The translations under genes were made by a program, and so were the position numbers. The notes beneath the pieces are model-generated. The model ran no database searches. It was given only the letters and a program-made list of their open reading frames with translations, and had not been told where the DNA came from. Shown here piece after piece: positions 45,437 through 55,757 of a DNA stretch of 64,000 bases. The stretch's first letter is position 1, and each line of letters begins with the position of its first letter. The DNA comes from Colwellia marinimaniae (GTDB lineage Bacteria > Pseudomonadota > Gammaproteobacteria > Enterobacterales > Alteromonadaceae), in assembly GCF_002207865.1 (NCBI RefSeq), contig NZ_BDQM01000020.1:1-64000 (forward strand). Reading direction: 5' to 3'.

Positions 45437-47005
45437 CTAGTGGCTTAATAATATCGCAGTGGCAATAATAATAGCGGCAACAACAACACTGTAAATAACT
45501 CGTTGATTCTGTTTACCCTGGTTCGCCAGCATAGCCTGCATTAATTGTGTTTGTTGATGTTGATTTTCACGACTGGTTTTTAAGTAGTCGTAAATTAAGT
45601 CTGGCATTTCAGGCAGCTTTTCATTCCAGAACGGTAAGTTAGCTTTAATTTTACTAAAGACAGCTTTAAAGCCCATCTGCTCTTTCACCCAGTTTTCTAA
45701 GAATGGTTTTGCTGTTTGCCATAAGTCTAACTGTGGATATAATTGACGACCTAAGCCTTCTATATACAATAAGGTTTTTTGCAGTAACACCAGCTGCGGT
45801 TGTACTTCCATATTAAAACGTCGTGCGGTATTAAATAAATTAACCAGTACATGGCCAAATGATATCTCTGACAACGGTTTATTGAAAATCGGCTCACAAA
45901 CGGTACGAATGGCAAACTCAAATTCATCAACACTGGTATTTGCCGGTACCCAACCAGAATCAACATGCAATTGCGCCACTTTTCGATAATCACGATTAAA
46001 AAAAGCAACAAAGTTTTCGGCTAAATAACGTTTATCTTCACGGTTTAAGGTACCAACAATACCACAATCTATGGCAATCCAAGTAGGATCATCTGGGTTA
46101 GTGGCATCTACAAAAACATTACCCGGGTGCATATCGGCATGAAAGAAACTATCACGAAATACCTGAGTGAAGAAAACTTCAACACCACGCTCAGCCAGTA
46201 ATTTCATATTGACACCAAGCTCGTTTAGTCTAGCGATATCACCCACACCAACACCATAAATACGCTCCATCACCAAGACATTTTTAAAGCTATATTCACT
46301 ATGAATTTCTGGTACATAAAGCGCTTTATCGTACTCGCTGCCCTGCTCAAAATTACGCTTTAATTGAATAGCGTTAGCGCCTTCACGATTAAGGTCTAAC
46401 TCATCTAAAATGGTTTTACGATATTCTTGTACCACTTCTTTTGGACGTAAACGCTTACCATCGGGTAACCAACGCGCAACAATGCCAGCAAACAGTGACA
46501 TCACTTTAATATCCGCTAAGATGGTTTCACTTATATTGGGACGTAAAACCTTGATAACTATTTTTTGCTCTTCTTTGCCTGAAATTAAGGTTGCGGTATG
46601 AACTTGCGCAATAGAGGCAGACGCCAAAGGGGTAAGGTCAAAATCTTTAAAGTGCTGTTCAAAAACCTCAATGCCCATGGCTTCAATAATAAGTTGCTTA
46701 GCTTGCTCGCCATCAAATGGTGCTACTTTGTCTTGCAATAGGGCAAGTTCATCGGCTAACTCTGGGGTTAATAAGTCACGCCTGGTTGATAGCATTTGAC
46801 CGAATTTAATAAAAACCGGCCCTAAAGTTTCTATCGCTAAGCGAAATCGTCGTTCTGGGGTTTTATCTTTATGCTGGTTTCTCAACCAAAATAAACTAGC
46901 TCGACCGACTTTTACATACCAAGGTAACATCCCTGCGGGTACCATTGTATCTAAACCAAAATTCAAGAAGGTTTTAACGATTTGATAAAGACGTTTACTA
47001 CTCAC
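45437..47005 (-). CDS. ubiB: Ubiquinone biosynthesis protein kinase-like UbiB
   Basis: UbiB is an atypical protein kinase-like ATPase of the ADCK/ABC1 family, needed for ubiquinone synthesis at the inner membrane. The 522 residues include the KxGQ motif ([13 protein letters not shown]), the Ala-rich nucleotide loop [23 protein letters not shown] and the metal-binding IDCGIVG. A C-terminal TM segment lies at about 500-520. The start is a GTG with a rather distant ribosome site. It forms an operon with ubiJ and ubiE in the standard order. Confidence 0.95.
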   Translation of the reverse strand: MSSKRLYQIVKTFLNFGLDTMVPAGMLPWYVKVGRASLFWLRNQHKDKTPERRFRLAIETLGPVFIKFGQMLSTRRDLLTPELADELALLQDKVAPFDGEQAKQLIIEAMGIEVFEQHFKDFDLTPLASASIAQVHTATLISGKEEQKIVIKVLRPNISETILADIKVMSLFAGIVARWLPDGKRLRPKEVVQEYRKTILDELDLNREGANAIQLKRNFEQGSEYDKALYVPEIHSEYSFKNVLVMERIYGVGVGDIARLNELGVNMKLLAERGVEVFFTQVFRDSFFHADMHPGNVFVDATNPDDPTWIAIDCGIVGTLNREDKRYLAENFVAFFNRDYRKVAQLHVDSGWVPANTSVDEFEFAIRTVCEPIFNKPLSEISFGHVLVNLFNTARRFNMEVQPQLVLLQKTLLYIEGLGRQLYPQLDLWQTAKPFLENWVKEQMGFKAVFSKIKANLPFWNEKLPEMPDLIYDYLKTSRENQHQQTQLMQAMLANQGKQNQRVIYSVVVAAIIIATAILLSH

Positions 47006-47059
47006 GATGGTTATTATTTCCTATAGATTATTAGTGGTATTTACTCATTAAGCTTGAAT

Positions 47060-47755
47060 TTATTTTTCAGCTAAGTCAGCAAAAATTTTATCAATACGCG
47101 CAGAGACAGCGCTAACTTCACTGGCAAGTTGTTTGGCTTGCCTGTTAAAAGCAGTTACTTCACTTATAGTCACCAGTAAGCGTTTTTCATGTACTAGATA
47201 TTCGCTAATATCTGTTTCAATCTGCTTCACGGTTGCAGAAATGGATTTGCTAATTTTATCACTAAACTGTAGTAACTTATGGGTGGGCACATCACCAAGG
47301 TGCCTAGCTAGTTCAGACTGCCAATCTATTGCCAGTGACTGAGTAATGTGAGCAAATTGCTGTGCTATTTTTATATCACCGCTAACATCTAATTCATCTT
47401 GTTTGATTAATTGTGTTAGCGATTGCTTAGCTTTTAATTTTTTTAGCGCCTTTATACTGGTCTTTATCGTACAGTCACTACTGTCAGTTTGAGACCTAAC
47501 TATGATCACAGCTGAGCTATCGCTAGTATTAACAGTAAACGATAGCGGAAATGAAAGCTCAGCTAACTCTAGGGTTAACGTTTTTTGCTTTAACGCGGCA
47601 AAAGAGATGGCCTTATTATGATTTAACGCCAAGGCTTTGTTAATAATGAATTCAAGGGTTGCCGTGGCAACTTGTGGTAACAATAGGCTATCTCTTAATG
47701 GAGGACTAAGTTGAGTACTTAGTGGTGTTAATGCTTGGTTATTAAAAGCTCGCAT
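47060..47755 (-). CDS. ubiJ: Ubiquinone biosynthesis accessory factor UbiJ
   Basis: UbiJ is an SCP2-domain lipid-binding protein that organises the Ubi complex. The 231 residues begin with a helix and the family block LEFIINKALALNHNKAISFAALKQKTL. An SCP2-like beta sheet follows (about 40-125), then a long coiled coil (about 165-230). Sequence conservation in this family is low, and the assignment rests partly on its place between ubiE (2 nt upstream) and ubiB (54 bp downstream). Confidence 0.88.
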   Translation of the reverse strand: MRAFNNQALTPLSTQLSPPLRDSLLLPQVATATLEFIINKALALNHNKAISFAALKQKTLTLELAELSFPLSFTVNTSDSSAVIIVRSQTDSSDCTIKTSIKALKKLKAKQSLTQLIKQDELDVSGDIKIAQQFAHITQSLAIDWQSELARHLGDVPTHKLLQFSDKISKSISATVKQIETDISEYLVHEKRLLVTISEVTAFNRQAKQLASEVSAVSARIDKIFADLAEK

Positions 47756-47757
47756 CG

Positions 47758-48597
47758 TTAAAACTTGTAGCCTTTATGTAAGGCAACTACCCCACCGGTT
47801 AAATTTTTGAAACTGGTTTGTTCAAAACCGGCGTTATCCATCATGCTTTTCAAGGTTTCTTGATCAGGATGCATGCGAATTGACTCAGCTAAGTATTGGT
47901 AGCTTTCACCATCTTTCGCCACCAACTCCCCTATTTTAGGTAAAATATTGAAGGAATAGAAGTCATAGGCTTTATTCAATAGCTCATGCTCTGGCTTGGA
48001 AAATTCTAAAATAAGTAAACGGCCACCCGGTTTTAATACCGAATAAATTGAGCGTAAGGCTTTATCTTTATCCGTTACATTACGTAAACCGAAAGCGATA
48101 GTGACTATATCAAAAGTATTCTCTTCAAAAGGTAAATATTCAGCATTTGCTTGTACATATTCTATATTTTGCACTAAACCTTTATCACGTAATTTATCGC
48201 GACCAACATTTAACATTGAGCTATTAATATCCGCTAAAATCACTTTACCTTCTCGACCAACGAGTTGCGAAAACTTAGCGGTTAAATCACCGGTACCACC
48301 GGCTAGATCCAAAACGGTATTGCCTGGACGAACACCGCTGGCATCAATAGTAAAACGTTTCCATAAGCGATGAATACCAAAGGACATTAAATCATTCATC
48401 ACATCATATTGCTTTGCCACCGAGTGAAAAACGCCTGCTACCATAGATATTTTGTCGGCTTTTTCTATAGTTTTATAACCAAAGTGCGTAGTACCTTTAC
48501 TTTCGGCTGAGTTATCGGCTGAAGTGTCGGCATCGGCTGGTGTCTGCTGGCTGGTTGATAAGTCACTGGCTTGAGAATTTTTATCTGAGGATGACAT
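47758..48597 (-). CDS. ubiE: Ubiquinone/menaquinone C-methyltransferase UbiE
   Basis: UbiE methylates the quinone ring in ubiquinone and menaquinone synthesis with S-adenosylmethionine. The catalytic body starts at about residue 36 (THFGYKTI). The SAM motif [11 protein letters not shown] is at 95-105, and the other family blocks ([39 protein letters not shown]) are present. The first 35 residues are a low-complexity Ser/Asp/Ala/Thr tail not found in E. coli UbiE. It is first in the ubiE-ubiJ-ubiB operon. Confidence 0.95.
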   Translation of the reverse strand: MSSSDKNSQASDLSTSQQTPADADTSADNSAESKGTTHFGYKTIEKADKISMVAGVFHSVAKQYDVMNDLMSFGIHRLWKRFTIDASGVRPGNTVLDLAGGTGDLTAKFSQLVGREGKVILADINSSMLNVGRDKLRDKGLVQNIEYVQANAEYLPFEENTFDIVTIAFGLRNVTDKDKALRSIYSVLKPGGRLLILEFSKPEHELLNKAYDFYSFNILPKIGELVAKDGESYQYLAESIRMHPDQETLKSMMDNAGFEQTSFKNLTGGVVALHKGYKF

Positions 48598-48791
48598 GGT
48601 AATTTCACTTAAAGCAATATTAAAACTATAATTGTCGATAGTTTACTGTATGCATGCTAAATCACCAAATACCCAGCAGGTTTTTTATTGATTTAACTAA
48701 AGCTTTGCTGACCTAACTGAATAATAAGTTCTTACTTGCCATAAAATAATGTAACTAAACAACAAATATGAAATAAAATTACATTTTTAAC
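48598..48791. other. Intergenic region upstream of ubiE
   Basis: About 195 bp of AT-rich sequence separate ubiE from the candidate small RNA promoter. The leftward ubiE promoter must lie here. I see no ORF or repeat. Confidence 0.4.
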
Positions 48792-48820
48792 TTGAAGAAA
48801 TAGAGTGTCTACTCTATACT
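48792..48820 (+). promoter_or_regulatory. Promoter with an overlapping inverted repeat
   Basis: The -35 box TTGAAG (48792-48797) is separated by 17 bp from the -10 box TATACT (48815-48820). The inverted repeat ATAGAGT-GTCT-ACTCTAT (48800-48817) fills the spacer and overlaps the -10 box. This is where an operator for a dimeric repressor would sit. Confidence 0.6.
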
Positions 48821-48826
48821 TCTCTT

Positions 48827-48918
48827 CGTTCCCTTATACGGACGCTTGTTGTAATAATTGAATATTCTAGCTTTCCTCATAGCTAACTCACCGATAGCCT
48901 TTGCTATCGGTTTTTTTT
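48827..48918 (+). ncRNA. Candidate Hfq-class small RNA
   Basis: A rightward promoter predicts a start near 48827. A perfect rho-independent terminator ends the transcript: 8-bp stem CCGATAGC / GCTATCGG, 4-nt loop, then eight T (48911-48918). The enclosed ~92 nt contain no start codon with a ribosome site and no protein-like ORF. The adjacent genes (ubiE and the diguanylate cyclase) both read leftward, so this terminator serves neither. The long U-tail is the usual Hfq entry site, and hfq is present in the window. Targets are unknown; expression has not been shown. Confidence 0.6.
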
Positions 48919-48953
48919 GCCTAAAATAAAGTAAATAGCCGGAGAAAGCATAG

Positions 48954-50561
48954 TTATATGCTGAAGGTTGGCGGTGAGTTAACAGTAAAACTAGCAAGCG
49001 CGTTATTTCTACCTCTGTCTTTAGCCTTATATAATGCTTCATCCGCGGCAGCAATAAGACTACTGGGATCACTGCCCTTTTGCGGCACTATGGTACTATA
49101 ACCAATACTAATGGTTATCACCGCCTCAACTTGAGAAAACTCATGTTTAATGTTTAGCGCTTCAATAGACTTTAAGCAGCGTTGGGCAATCAATTGAACA
49201 TCGTGAGTATCAAGTAAAACAAAAGCAAACTCTTCACCACCGTATCGAGCAACCATATCTACAGCACGATTCACCTGCTGTTTCAGACAAGCACCAACCT
49301 TTTTCAAACACTCATCACCGGCTAAATGGCCATAGTTATCGTTATAGGCTTTAAAGAAATCGATATCAATTAACAAAAAGGAGACTGATGATTCTTGTCT
49401 GATAGCCCGTAACCATTCCCTATCTAAAAATTCATCCATAAAACGTCTATTAGCAATACCGGTCAAGCCATCAATCCTCGATAGCTTTTTTAACCTTTTA
49501 TTGGCTTCATTCAGTTCATTGGTTTTTTCGATAACAATCCTTTGTACCACATTGGCGCGCTTGGTAATGCTACGAATATAAGCAGTAATAAATAGGGTAA
49601 AAATAATACCCGCACCAAAGACAAACAGAGGCAGTACACTTCTTCTTACCGAAATATAGCTCTGTGTTGGTGAACCAATTAAACTCCACTTACGTCCTAA
49701 TATTTCAGGTAGTACTTTTTTATAAATAATATTTCTATCAACCATAAAACCTGTTGATGAACTATGGGTATAGAGCAAATCAATATTATTGGGATCAGTC
49801 TCATCAACAAGGTCAATTTCTAAGCCCAGTAATTCATCATTTAGGGTTGAGCTGACAAAAATGTCGGCGATACGATAAACCCCAAGAATAAAACCTTGTA
49901 AGTTTTGTTTACGCTTAGCTAAGGTGCTTGGTTGCCCTTTATATATTGGTAAAAAGGCTAAAAAAGCTTTTTCCTTATAATTATCTTGCACCAGGGTGAT
50001 ACTCGCCGTAGCTCGCGCCGTAGCGCTATCTCGTGATTTTTCTAGCGTCTCACGACGTGTGGCATTTGACGCCAAATCAAAACCAAATGCGGCTTCGTTG
50101 CCAACTAAAGGCTCAACATAATAAACAGGAAAATACTCGGCTCTTTGCTGCGCCACTGCCATATAGCCTTGCGCCTTACGTTCAGTAAACTCAAAGTCAG
50201 GGAAACTTTTTCTTAACTCTGCCTCATAAGCTTGTCTTTGATCGTGCGGCACACGGGGTATCCATTCCAAAGCTTGGATATCATTATGACGATTTAAGGT
50301 CTTTCTTGCTTGCGTGGTAAAAGCTTGGAAATCAGGGGTTGATGCTTGGCTAAATAACGTTGCTAAGGTATATAGTGCTTCAATATTTATTTCTATCTCA
50401 CGAGATAATGAGGCAGCGCGTTCGTCAATATCCTTGTGAAATTCACTAATGATGGCTTTTTTTTCAACATCAAAAAGAAACCAGCCACTTAACGTAGATA
50501 GTAAGATGCCGACAATCATGACAAAAATTTGCATTACTGCATTGTTGGTTTTTAAAACCAT
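48954..50561 (-). CDS. CHASE-domain diguanylate cyclase
   Basis: This 535-residue membrane protein makes cyclic di-GMP. An N-terminal TM (about 10-28) precedes a periplasmic CHASE sensor domain (about 45-280, with FQAFTTQARKTLNRHNDIQALEWIPRV). A second TM (about 308-330), a coiled coil and the GGDEF domain follow. The active site reads GGEEF (441-445), an active variant. The allosteric I-site RxxD is present five residues before it (Arg432-Asp435), so product inhibition is expected. There is no EAL domain. It is leftward; the candidate small RNA lies just beyond its stop. Confidence 0.92.
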   Translation of the reverse strand: MVLKTNNAVMQIFVMIVGILLSTLSGWFLFDVEKKAIISEFHKDIDERAASLSREIEINIEALYTLATLFSQASTPDFQAFTTQARKTLNRHNDIQALEWIPRVPHDQRQAYEAELRKSFPDFEFTERKAQGYMAVAQQRAEYFPVYYVEPLVGNEAAFGFDLASNATRRETLEKSRDSATARATASITLVQDNYKEKAFLAFLPIYKGQPSTLAKRKQNLQGFILGVYRIADIFVSSTLNDELLGLEIDLVDETDPNNIDLLYTHSSSTGFMVDRNIIYKKVLPEILGRKWSLIGSPTQSYISVRRSVLPLFVFGAGIIFTLFITAYIRSITKRANVVQRIVIEKTNELNEANKRLKKLSRIDGLTGIANRRFMDEFLDREWLRAIRQESSVSFLLIDIDFFKAYNDNYGHLAGDECLKKVGACLKQQVNRAVDMVARYGGEEFAFVLLDTHDVQLIAQRCLKSIEALNIKHEFSQVEAVITISIGYSTIVPQKGSDPSSLIAAADEALYKAKDRGRNNALASFTVNSPPTFSI

Positions 50562-50915
50562 TTGAAATCCTTAAGCAACTGCTTCCCTACCACTATTATT
50601 ATCAAGGCTCAGCAGCCAGTGTTTTTCAAGCCTAAAAGTGGTTGTGCTGTTTAGGCTAATTATAAGTATGAAGGGATATTCATGAAGGATATTAATAACA
50701 TAATGTGATTAGTACAAGAGCTATCTGCCAAAGGAGTACAATATAAAAGCATAAGCTAGTGCGGTTAAAACATTTTTTTGAACGTGTCGTAATATATGAC
50801 AAGGTTAAAATCAGCATCACTTTTATATTCACCGCTTCCAGCGGGGTGAGATTAACGCTAGCTTCGCTATAATGCTAATAACTCGCATTAGTCCGTAATA
50901 ATAACAGGAGGTGTT
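50562..50915. other. Divergent intergenic region
   Basis: These 354 bp separate the leftward cyclase from the rightward ABC operon. A TATAAT -10 element at 50868-50873, with no strong -35, may serve the ABC operon. No ORF of coding character, RNA gene or clear repeat is visible. Confidence 0.45.
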
Positions 50916-51584
50916 TTGTCCTTACTTATCCAGTCACTCAATCATCAAATCATCGATGGTGATAATCATCGCCAATTATTAGTCGATTTAAATTTATCCG
51001 TTGCCCCGGGTGAATGTGTGGCTTTGATGGGCGATAGCGGCAGTGGCAAAACCACCCTACTCAACTTGATTGCCGGTTTAGAGCCAATTCAGCAAGGTAA
51101 GATTGCCGTAGCAGGTATCTCCTTAACACAAGCCAGTGATAGGCAGCTTAGCCAGTTACGCAAACAGCATATCGGCATTATTTTCCAACACTTTAATTTA
51201 CTTACTAGCTTATCGGTGCAAGATAATATTGAGTTCAGTGCCAAACTCGCTGGTCGCTATGATGTTATGCATGGTTTAGCACTAGCAGAGCAACTTGGTA
51301 TTAGCCATTTATTAAAAAAATATCCGGCCACCTTGTCAGGAGGTGAAATGCAGCGAGTAGCTATTGCTCGCGCGCTAAACAGTAAGCCAAAATTGTTGCT
51401 TGCTGATGAACCAACCGGAAATTTAGACCAGCAGAATAGTAGCCAGGTAGTAGCACAGTTAGTCCAGCTAGCTAAGTCCAACAACACCGCCTTACTTATG
51501 GTGACCCATAGCGCCGATGTGGCTGCTAGTATGGATAAAATCTATCGTTTACAAGAATCTTCCATCCGCTTAGTTACTGATTAA
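50916..51584 (+). CDS. ABC transporter ATPase, LolD/MacB type
   Basis: This 222-residue ATPase belongs to the family that powers MacB/FtsX-like permeases. Walker A is GDSGSGKT, the signature LSGGEMQRVAIARAL, Walker B LLLADEPTGNLD, and the H-loop MVTHS. The start is a TTG with a strong AGGAGG ribosome site 4 nt upstream; no ATG in frame is better placed. The permease gene starts 4 nt after its stop and a CrtC-like lipoprotein follows, forming a three-gene operon. Confidence 0.9.
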   Translation: MSLLIQSLNHQIIDGDNHRQLLVDLNLSVAPGECVALMGDSGSGKTTLLNLIAGLEPIQQGKIAVAGISLTQASDRQLSQLRKQHIGIIFQHFNLLTSLSVQDNIEFSAKLAGRYDVMHGLALAEQLGISHLLKKYPATLSGGEMQRVAIARALNSKPKLLLADEPTGNLDQQNSSQVVAQLVQLAKSNNTALLMVTHSADVAASMDKIYRLQESSIRLVTD

Positions 51585-51588
51585 GCTG

Positions 51589-54027
51589 ATGCAAACAAAA
51601 CCGAGCACAAAAACAAATAGCGAATTTTTCTTGGTATTAAAGGCGCATTTAGCTGAATACTTAAACAAGCCCTTATTAAACCTTGGCTTTATTTTAAGTT
51701 TAGCCATAGCCACCAGCACTTTATTGTGCATTCTGGTATTAAATCATGCCAGTGAGCAGCAATACCAAGCAGCCAATAGGGGGTTAAAATCTCCCGTGAG
51801 TTTTTATATTGTTGCCAATAGCGGCGACAATATTTCACGCCATGACTTTAGCCATTTAAAAGCCCAAGGCTTTTATCAACTTGCGCCAATACATCTTTTT
51901 GGTAAAACACTTGCTTCCGGTAAGAAAATATCATTCCGAGCCATAGACATACTGCCACTGGTTTTGGCCATGCCAAAAAGTTTTACCACTCATCATATTA
52001 ATCTAAGCAGCAAATACGCCAAAGCCCTTGGCTTGACGCTTAATTCAACGACAGATATAAATGATGCCAATCAAATTACCTTAGCTGATGGCCAATCACT
52101 TAAGGTTAACTACAATCAAATCAATGACTGGGGCAAAGTCGCCTTAGTTGACTTACCCCTTGCTTGGCAACTATTTCCCGATATCAAAGGCTTTAGTCAT
52201 TTAATGGTGACCGCCATTAGCGCCGATGAAAAGGCGCGGTTAGCCGCAGCTTTACCAGAGTATTTATCCATTCAAGAGGCTTGGTCACTAGAAGAACGAG
52301 AAGGTTTTGCCGATGCTTTGCATTTAAATTTATCGGCACTGGCCATTTTAGGTTTTATCGTCAGTTTATTTATCGCTTTTCAAGCCGCTGATCAAGCATG
52401 GCAAAAACGCGGCGAGTTAGCGGCAAAGTTACGCTTACTTGGCGTAGAATTAACCAGCATACTAAAAGTCATGCTATGTGAAGCTTTGCTATTAACCTTG
52501 CTCGCCAGTATTATAGGTATTGCCATCGCTTTTGCCTTGGTGTCAATCTTACTGCCTATATTAGGCATAACCTTAGAGCAGCTTTATCAGCTAAGACAAA
52601 GCGGACATTTCCAATGGCATTGGTTATATAGCTTATGGGCATTCGCTATTTCTGCCGTGGCCGTTTTTTTGGCACTATTAAAACAGTTTAGGCTTATTAG
52701 CTCAGCAAAAATCGCCCTAACAGCCCGCATTGTGCCTCAACCATTTAACTACCGAGCAAGCGCGGCCATTGGTGTAACCTTGCTGGCTGTTTTCCTGCTT
52801 TGGCCTGAGGTTTATGGACAAAATTCTTGGCATTTATTAATGATAAAATATGGCCTATTATTAATCGCCAGTGTCGCCTTATTACCTAATATCTTGAGTT
52901 ACTTACTTAAGGGCATGAGTTATTTTACCCGCTCTTTTCGAGTCAAATTTGTGGTTAAAGATGCCCGCCAACAAGTGGGTAGACGCTATTTACCCTTAGC
53001 AGCATTTTACCTAGCACTCACCGCCAGTATTTCTGCGGCGCTTATGGTCAACAGTTTTGAAAAAGCTTTCACTGCCTATTTAGAGCAGTTGTTAAGTGCA
53101 GACCTCTTTATCAGTTATAACCCCAAGCAAAAAAACAAGGTTGAGGCCTGGCTTAAACAGCAAGATGATATTGATGAATATGTGCTCTTTAAACAGACTG
53201 TTGCCAAATACGGTAATGATACCCTAGCGGTTCATGCGCTTATGTCGGCAAAACAACAAAATAGTTTATTGTTTAAAGCAAGGTCGTCCAAGCAGCAAGC
53301 AACGGGACAATTCAGTTGTTATATCAACGAACAGCTATCGCTGAAAAAAGGCTTAGCCTTAAATGAACAGTTCACCGTCGAGCAAGGCCTGCAACAGCTC
53401 ACCTGTACCATAACAGCCATTTTTTATGACTATGGAAATCAAGGCTATTCGGTCAAAATTCCGTTAAAGGCCCAGGAAATTCCTCTTTCAGGCTGGCGTG
53501 AACATGGCTTCGCTGTCTACTTTAAGGGCCGTAATAATCTAAGTACAGCCGCGTTAGCTGAGCAGTTAGGTCTTGATAACGAACAGATATTTTTACCTGA
53601 AGAAATCAAAACAATGGCACTAGCAATATTTAAGCAAACTTTTGTACTGACTCAGGCAATCGCTTTTGTTTTACTCATTATCGCCTGCTTTGGCCTGTTT
53701 TTATCAGCCAACAATTTAGAATTGGCGCGCAAACCAGATTTACACATCTTAAGTAGTTTGGGGTATAGCCGTATTGAGCTCTTTAGTCATATGTTAATGC
53801 AGTGGCTATTGTTAGCTTTTGGTGTGCTTTTACTTAGCTGGCCGATAGCTGGCTTACTGGCTAAAGCCTTGGTAGCAAAAGTGCTACCCGCCTCATTTGG
53901 CTGGTCAATGCCGCTAGTATTAGATATCGCGCCATTTGCGCTCACTAGTATTACTGGGCTATTGATATTATTACCTGCATTAGCCATTCCCTTATATAAG
54001 CTCAATGTCAGGGCCAGTTTGTCATGA
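51589..54027 (+). CDS. FtsX-like ABC transporter permease
   Basis: This 812-residue permease has the two-module FtsX layout of the YbbP/AttFG type: TM1 at about 30-52, a periplasmic domain (about 55-240), three TMs (about 245-355), then further TMs, a second extracytoplasmic domain (about 480-660) and a final TM cluster (about 680-805). It overlaps the next gene by four bases (ATGA). Together with the ATPase it probably moves a lipid or lipoprotein-linked substrate across the envelope rather than importing a solute; this follows from the family, not from direct evidence. Confidence 0.88.
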   Translation: MQTKPSTKTNSEFFLVLKAHLAEYLNKPLLNLGFILSLAIATSTLLCILVLNHASEQQYQAANRGLKSPVSFYIVANSGDNISRHDFSHLKAQGFYQLAPIHLFGKTLASGKKISFRAIDILPLVLAMPKSFTTHHINLSSKYAKALGLTLNSTTDINDANQITLADGQSLKVNYNQINDWGKVALVDLPLAWQLFPDIKGFSHLMVTAISADEKARLAAALPEYLSIQEAWSLEEREGFADALHLNLSALAILGFIVSLFIAFQAADQAWQKRGELAAKLRLLGVELTSILKVMLCEALLLTLLASIIGIAIAFALVSILLPILGITLEQLYQLRQSGHFQWHWLYSLWAFAISAVAVFLALLKQFRLISSAKIALTARIVPQPFNYRASAAIGVTLLAVFLLWPEVYGQNSWHLLMIKYGLLLIASVALLPNILSYLLKGMSYFTRSFRVKFVVKDARQQVGRRYLPLAAFYLALTASISAALMVNSFEKAFTAYLEQLLSADLFISYNPKQKNKVEAWLKQQDDIDEYVLFKQTVAKYGNDTLAVHALMSAKQQNSLLFKARSSKQQATGQFSCYINEQLSLKKGLALNEQFTVEQGLQQLTCTITAIFYDYGNQGYSVKIPLKAQEIPLSGWREHGFAVYFKGRNNLSTAALAEQLGLDNEQIFLPEEIKTMALAIFKQTFVLTQAIAFVLLIIACFGLFLSANNLELARKPDLHILSSLGYSRIELFSHMLMQWLLLAFGVLLLSWPIAGLLAKALVAKVLPASFGWSMPLVLDIAPFALTSITGLLILLPALAIPLYKLNVRASLS

Positions 54028-55205
54028 TAATTTTTTGCTTAAGGCATTGCTTAAAATATTACTTAAAACCGCTATTAATCTTGCTAGCCAGTGGCCTACT
54101 TATTACTGGCTGCAATGAAGCAGAGGAAAAAAAACGTCAACCACTAAAATACCTTACCGATGCGGACGGTAAATTTGCTAGTCCATCAAGGGATAATCAG
54201 ATACTTTTTCCACAAGCCCATGCCCCGAAAAAAGCGTATCGCCAAGAGTGGTGGTATTTAACCACAACGTTAACCACTGAACATGGCCAGTCATTGGCAA
54301 GTCAATGGACTCTTTTTCGCCGCGCGGTTGGCGATAAACATTGGTACTTCGCTCATGCCGCTTTAGCGGATGCACAAAGCCATAACACCGCCTATAGACA
54401 TGGTCGTGAAGAGCTAGGCAACGTCAACATATCTGCTGAGCCCTTTAATGCCAGCATAGATGACTGGCAATGGCAGTCCACAGCATCTTTACTGCCGGCA
54501 CGCCTAGTTTATGGCTCAGCGGTCGGCTCAATAACGAGTGCAGTAACTGTTGCCGCAGTAGATAGGGCAATAAATGCGCCAATAACGAAAAAGGGCATTG
54601 TTACTAAGACAGAAAACCATTGGCAAGTAGAACTGAAACTAACCACAACAGTAGAGTTCTTTCTGCAGGGCGAAAATGGCTTTAGCATTAAACACCCGAA
54701 TTTAAATATCGCCAGCCACTATTATTCTCAGCCTTTTATTGAAGTCACGGGTAAGGTCTATTGGCAAGGTAATTGGCAAAAAGTGACTGGTCAAGCCTGG
54801 TTCGAACGTGAATGGTCTTCACAACCGCTAGGGCCAGATCAACAAGGTTGGGACTGGTTTGCACTACGCCTTAATGACAATACTGCCTTGATGGTTTTTC
54901 GTGCTCGCTCAGACCAGCAAGATTATTTGTATGCCAGCATAATGACGCGCAATGGTGACATTCGTAGCATAGCCTCGAACGAGATATCCCTTACCAGTCA
55001 CGACAATAAGCTCACCAGTAACTCCCCCTACCCACAATCATTTTCATTACTTATCGCGAAAGAAAATATCGATATCAAGGTGACGGTAGTTAATGAGCAA
55101 CAAATTATGCGCTTTGGTATTGAATACTTTGAAGGTATGGTGACTTTTAGTGGCAGTCATCAAGGCCAAGGTTTTGTCGAAATGACAGGGTATAGTAATA
55201 AGTAA
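54024..55205 (+). CDS. CrtC/AttH-like lipocalin-family lipoprotein
   Basis: This 393-residue lipoprotein (lipobox LITGC) has the CrtC/AttH fold: QEWWYLTTTL near residue 73, WTLFRRAVGD, and WFEREWSSQPLG followed by WDWFALRLNDNTALMVFR. CrtC hydrates carotenoids, but most non-phototroph members (AttH) sit with ABC/FtsX permease genes and have unknown substrates, as here. It overlaps the permease by four bases, so translation is coupled. It is probably anchored facing the periplasm. Confidence 0.85.
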   Translation: MIIFCLRHCLKYYLKPLLILLASGLLITGCNEAEEKKRQPLKYLTDADGKFASPSRDNQILFPQAHAPKKAYRQEWWYLTTTLTTEHGQSLASQWTLFRRAVGDKHWYFAHAALADAQSHNTAYRHGREELGNVNISAEPFNASIDDWQWQSTASLLPARLVYGSAVGSITSAVTVAAVDRAINAPITKKGIVTKTENHWQVELKLTTTVEFFLQGENGFSIKHPNLNIASHYYSQPFIEVTGKVYWQGNWQKVTGQAWFEREWSSQPLGPDQQGWDWFALRLNDNTALMVFRARSDQQDYLYASIMTRNGDIRSIASNEISLTSHDNKLTSNSPYPQSFSLLIAKENIDIKVTVVNEQQIMRFGIEYFEGMVTFSGSHQGQGFVEMTGYSNK

Positions 55206-55315
55206 GCTCAACCCCGGCAGTAGTTAAGCAATAAAATTAGGGTAAAGCAGCGGTTGTTAGTGTGTAGATAACACGATAAAATAATTACTCTTATTTCAAA
55301 CAGCCCTTCTTGCCC

Positions 55316-55708
55316 ATGCCTATATCAACTGAACAACTTAATACCATAGAAAATTATGATGATGAAAAACGTTTAAGCTACCTGCTACAACAAGTCGTTA
55401 GCAATAAAGAAATTTGGCTATTGACTGATGAGCATGGCTGTATGATGCTAAATACTGACGATGAGGATTGTGTGCCGGTATGGCCCAATAAAGAATTTGC
55501 TCAGGGTTGGGCGACAGGTGAGTGGCAAGCATGCCAGCCTCAGGAGATTTCTTTGGCTAAATGGTACAGTCGATGGAGCGTGGGCCTGGCCGATGATGAC
55601 TTGGCTTTGGTGGTTTTTCCCAATCAAGATAATAAGGGCTTGATACTATTTCCTGAAGAATTTGAACAGTTGCTGCTAAAAGAAACTAAAAAGCAAAATC
55701 GAAAATAG
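55316..55708 (+). CDS. DUF2750 domain protein
   Basis: This 130-residue cytoplasmic protein of the DUF2750 family has the landmarks EIWLLTDEHGCMML, VPVWPNKEFAQGWA and WYSRWSVGL. The ATG at 55316 is chosen over a TTG two codons upstream; no strong ribosome site decides. The family has no established function. It is followed by a bidirectional terminator shared with the convergent fghA. Confidence 0.8.
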   Translation: MPISTEQLNTIENYDDEKRLSYLLQQVVSNKEIWLLTDEHGCMMLNTDDEDCVPVWPNKEFAQGWATGEWQACQPQEISLAKWYSRWSVGLADDDLALVVFPNQDNKGLILFPEEFEQLLLKETKKQNRK

Positions 55709-55757
55709 CCTCGCAAGTAAAAACGCATCGGTGCTCTAACACGGTTAAGCGACCAAT

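Noticed and set aside
48809..49072. Minus-strand ORF of 87 residues over the start of the cyclase tail and the small RNA.
   Set aside because: It overlaps the diguanylate cyclase in another frame, and its composition is not protein-like.
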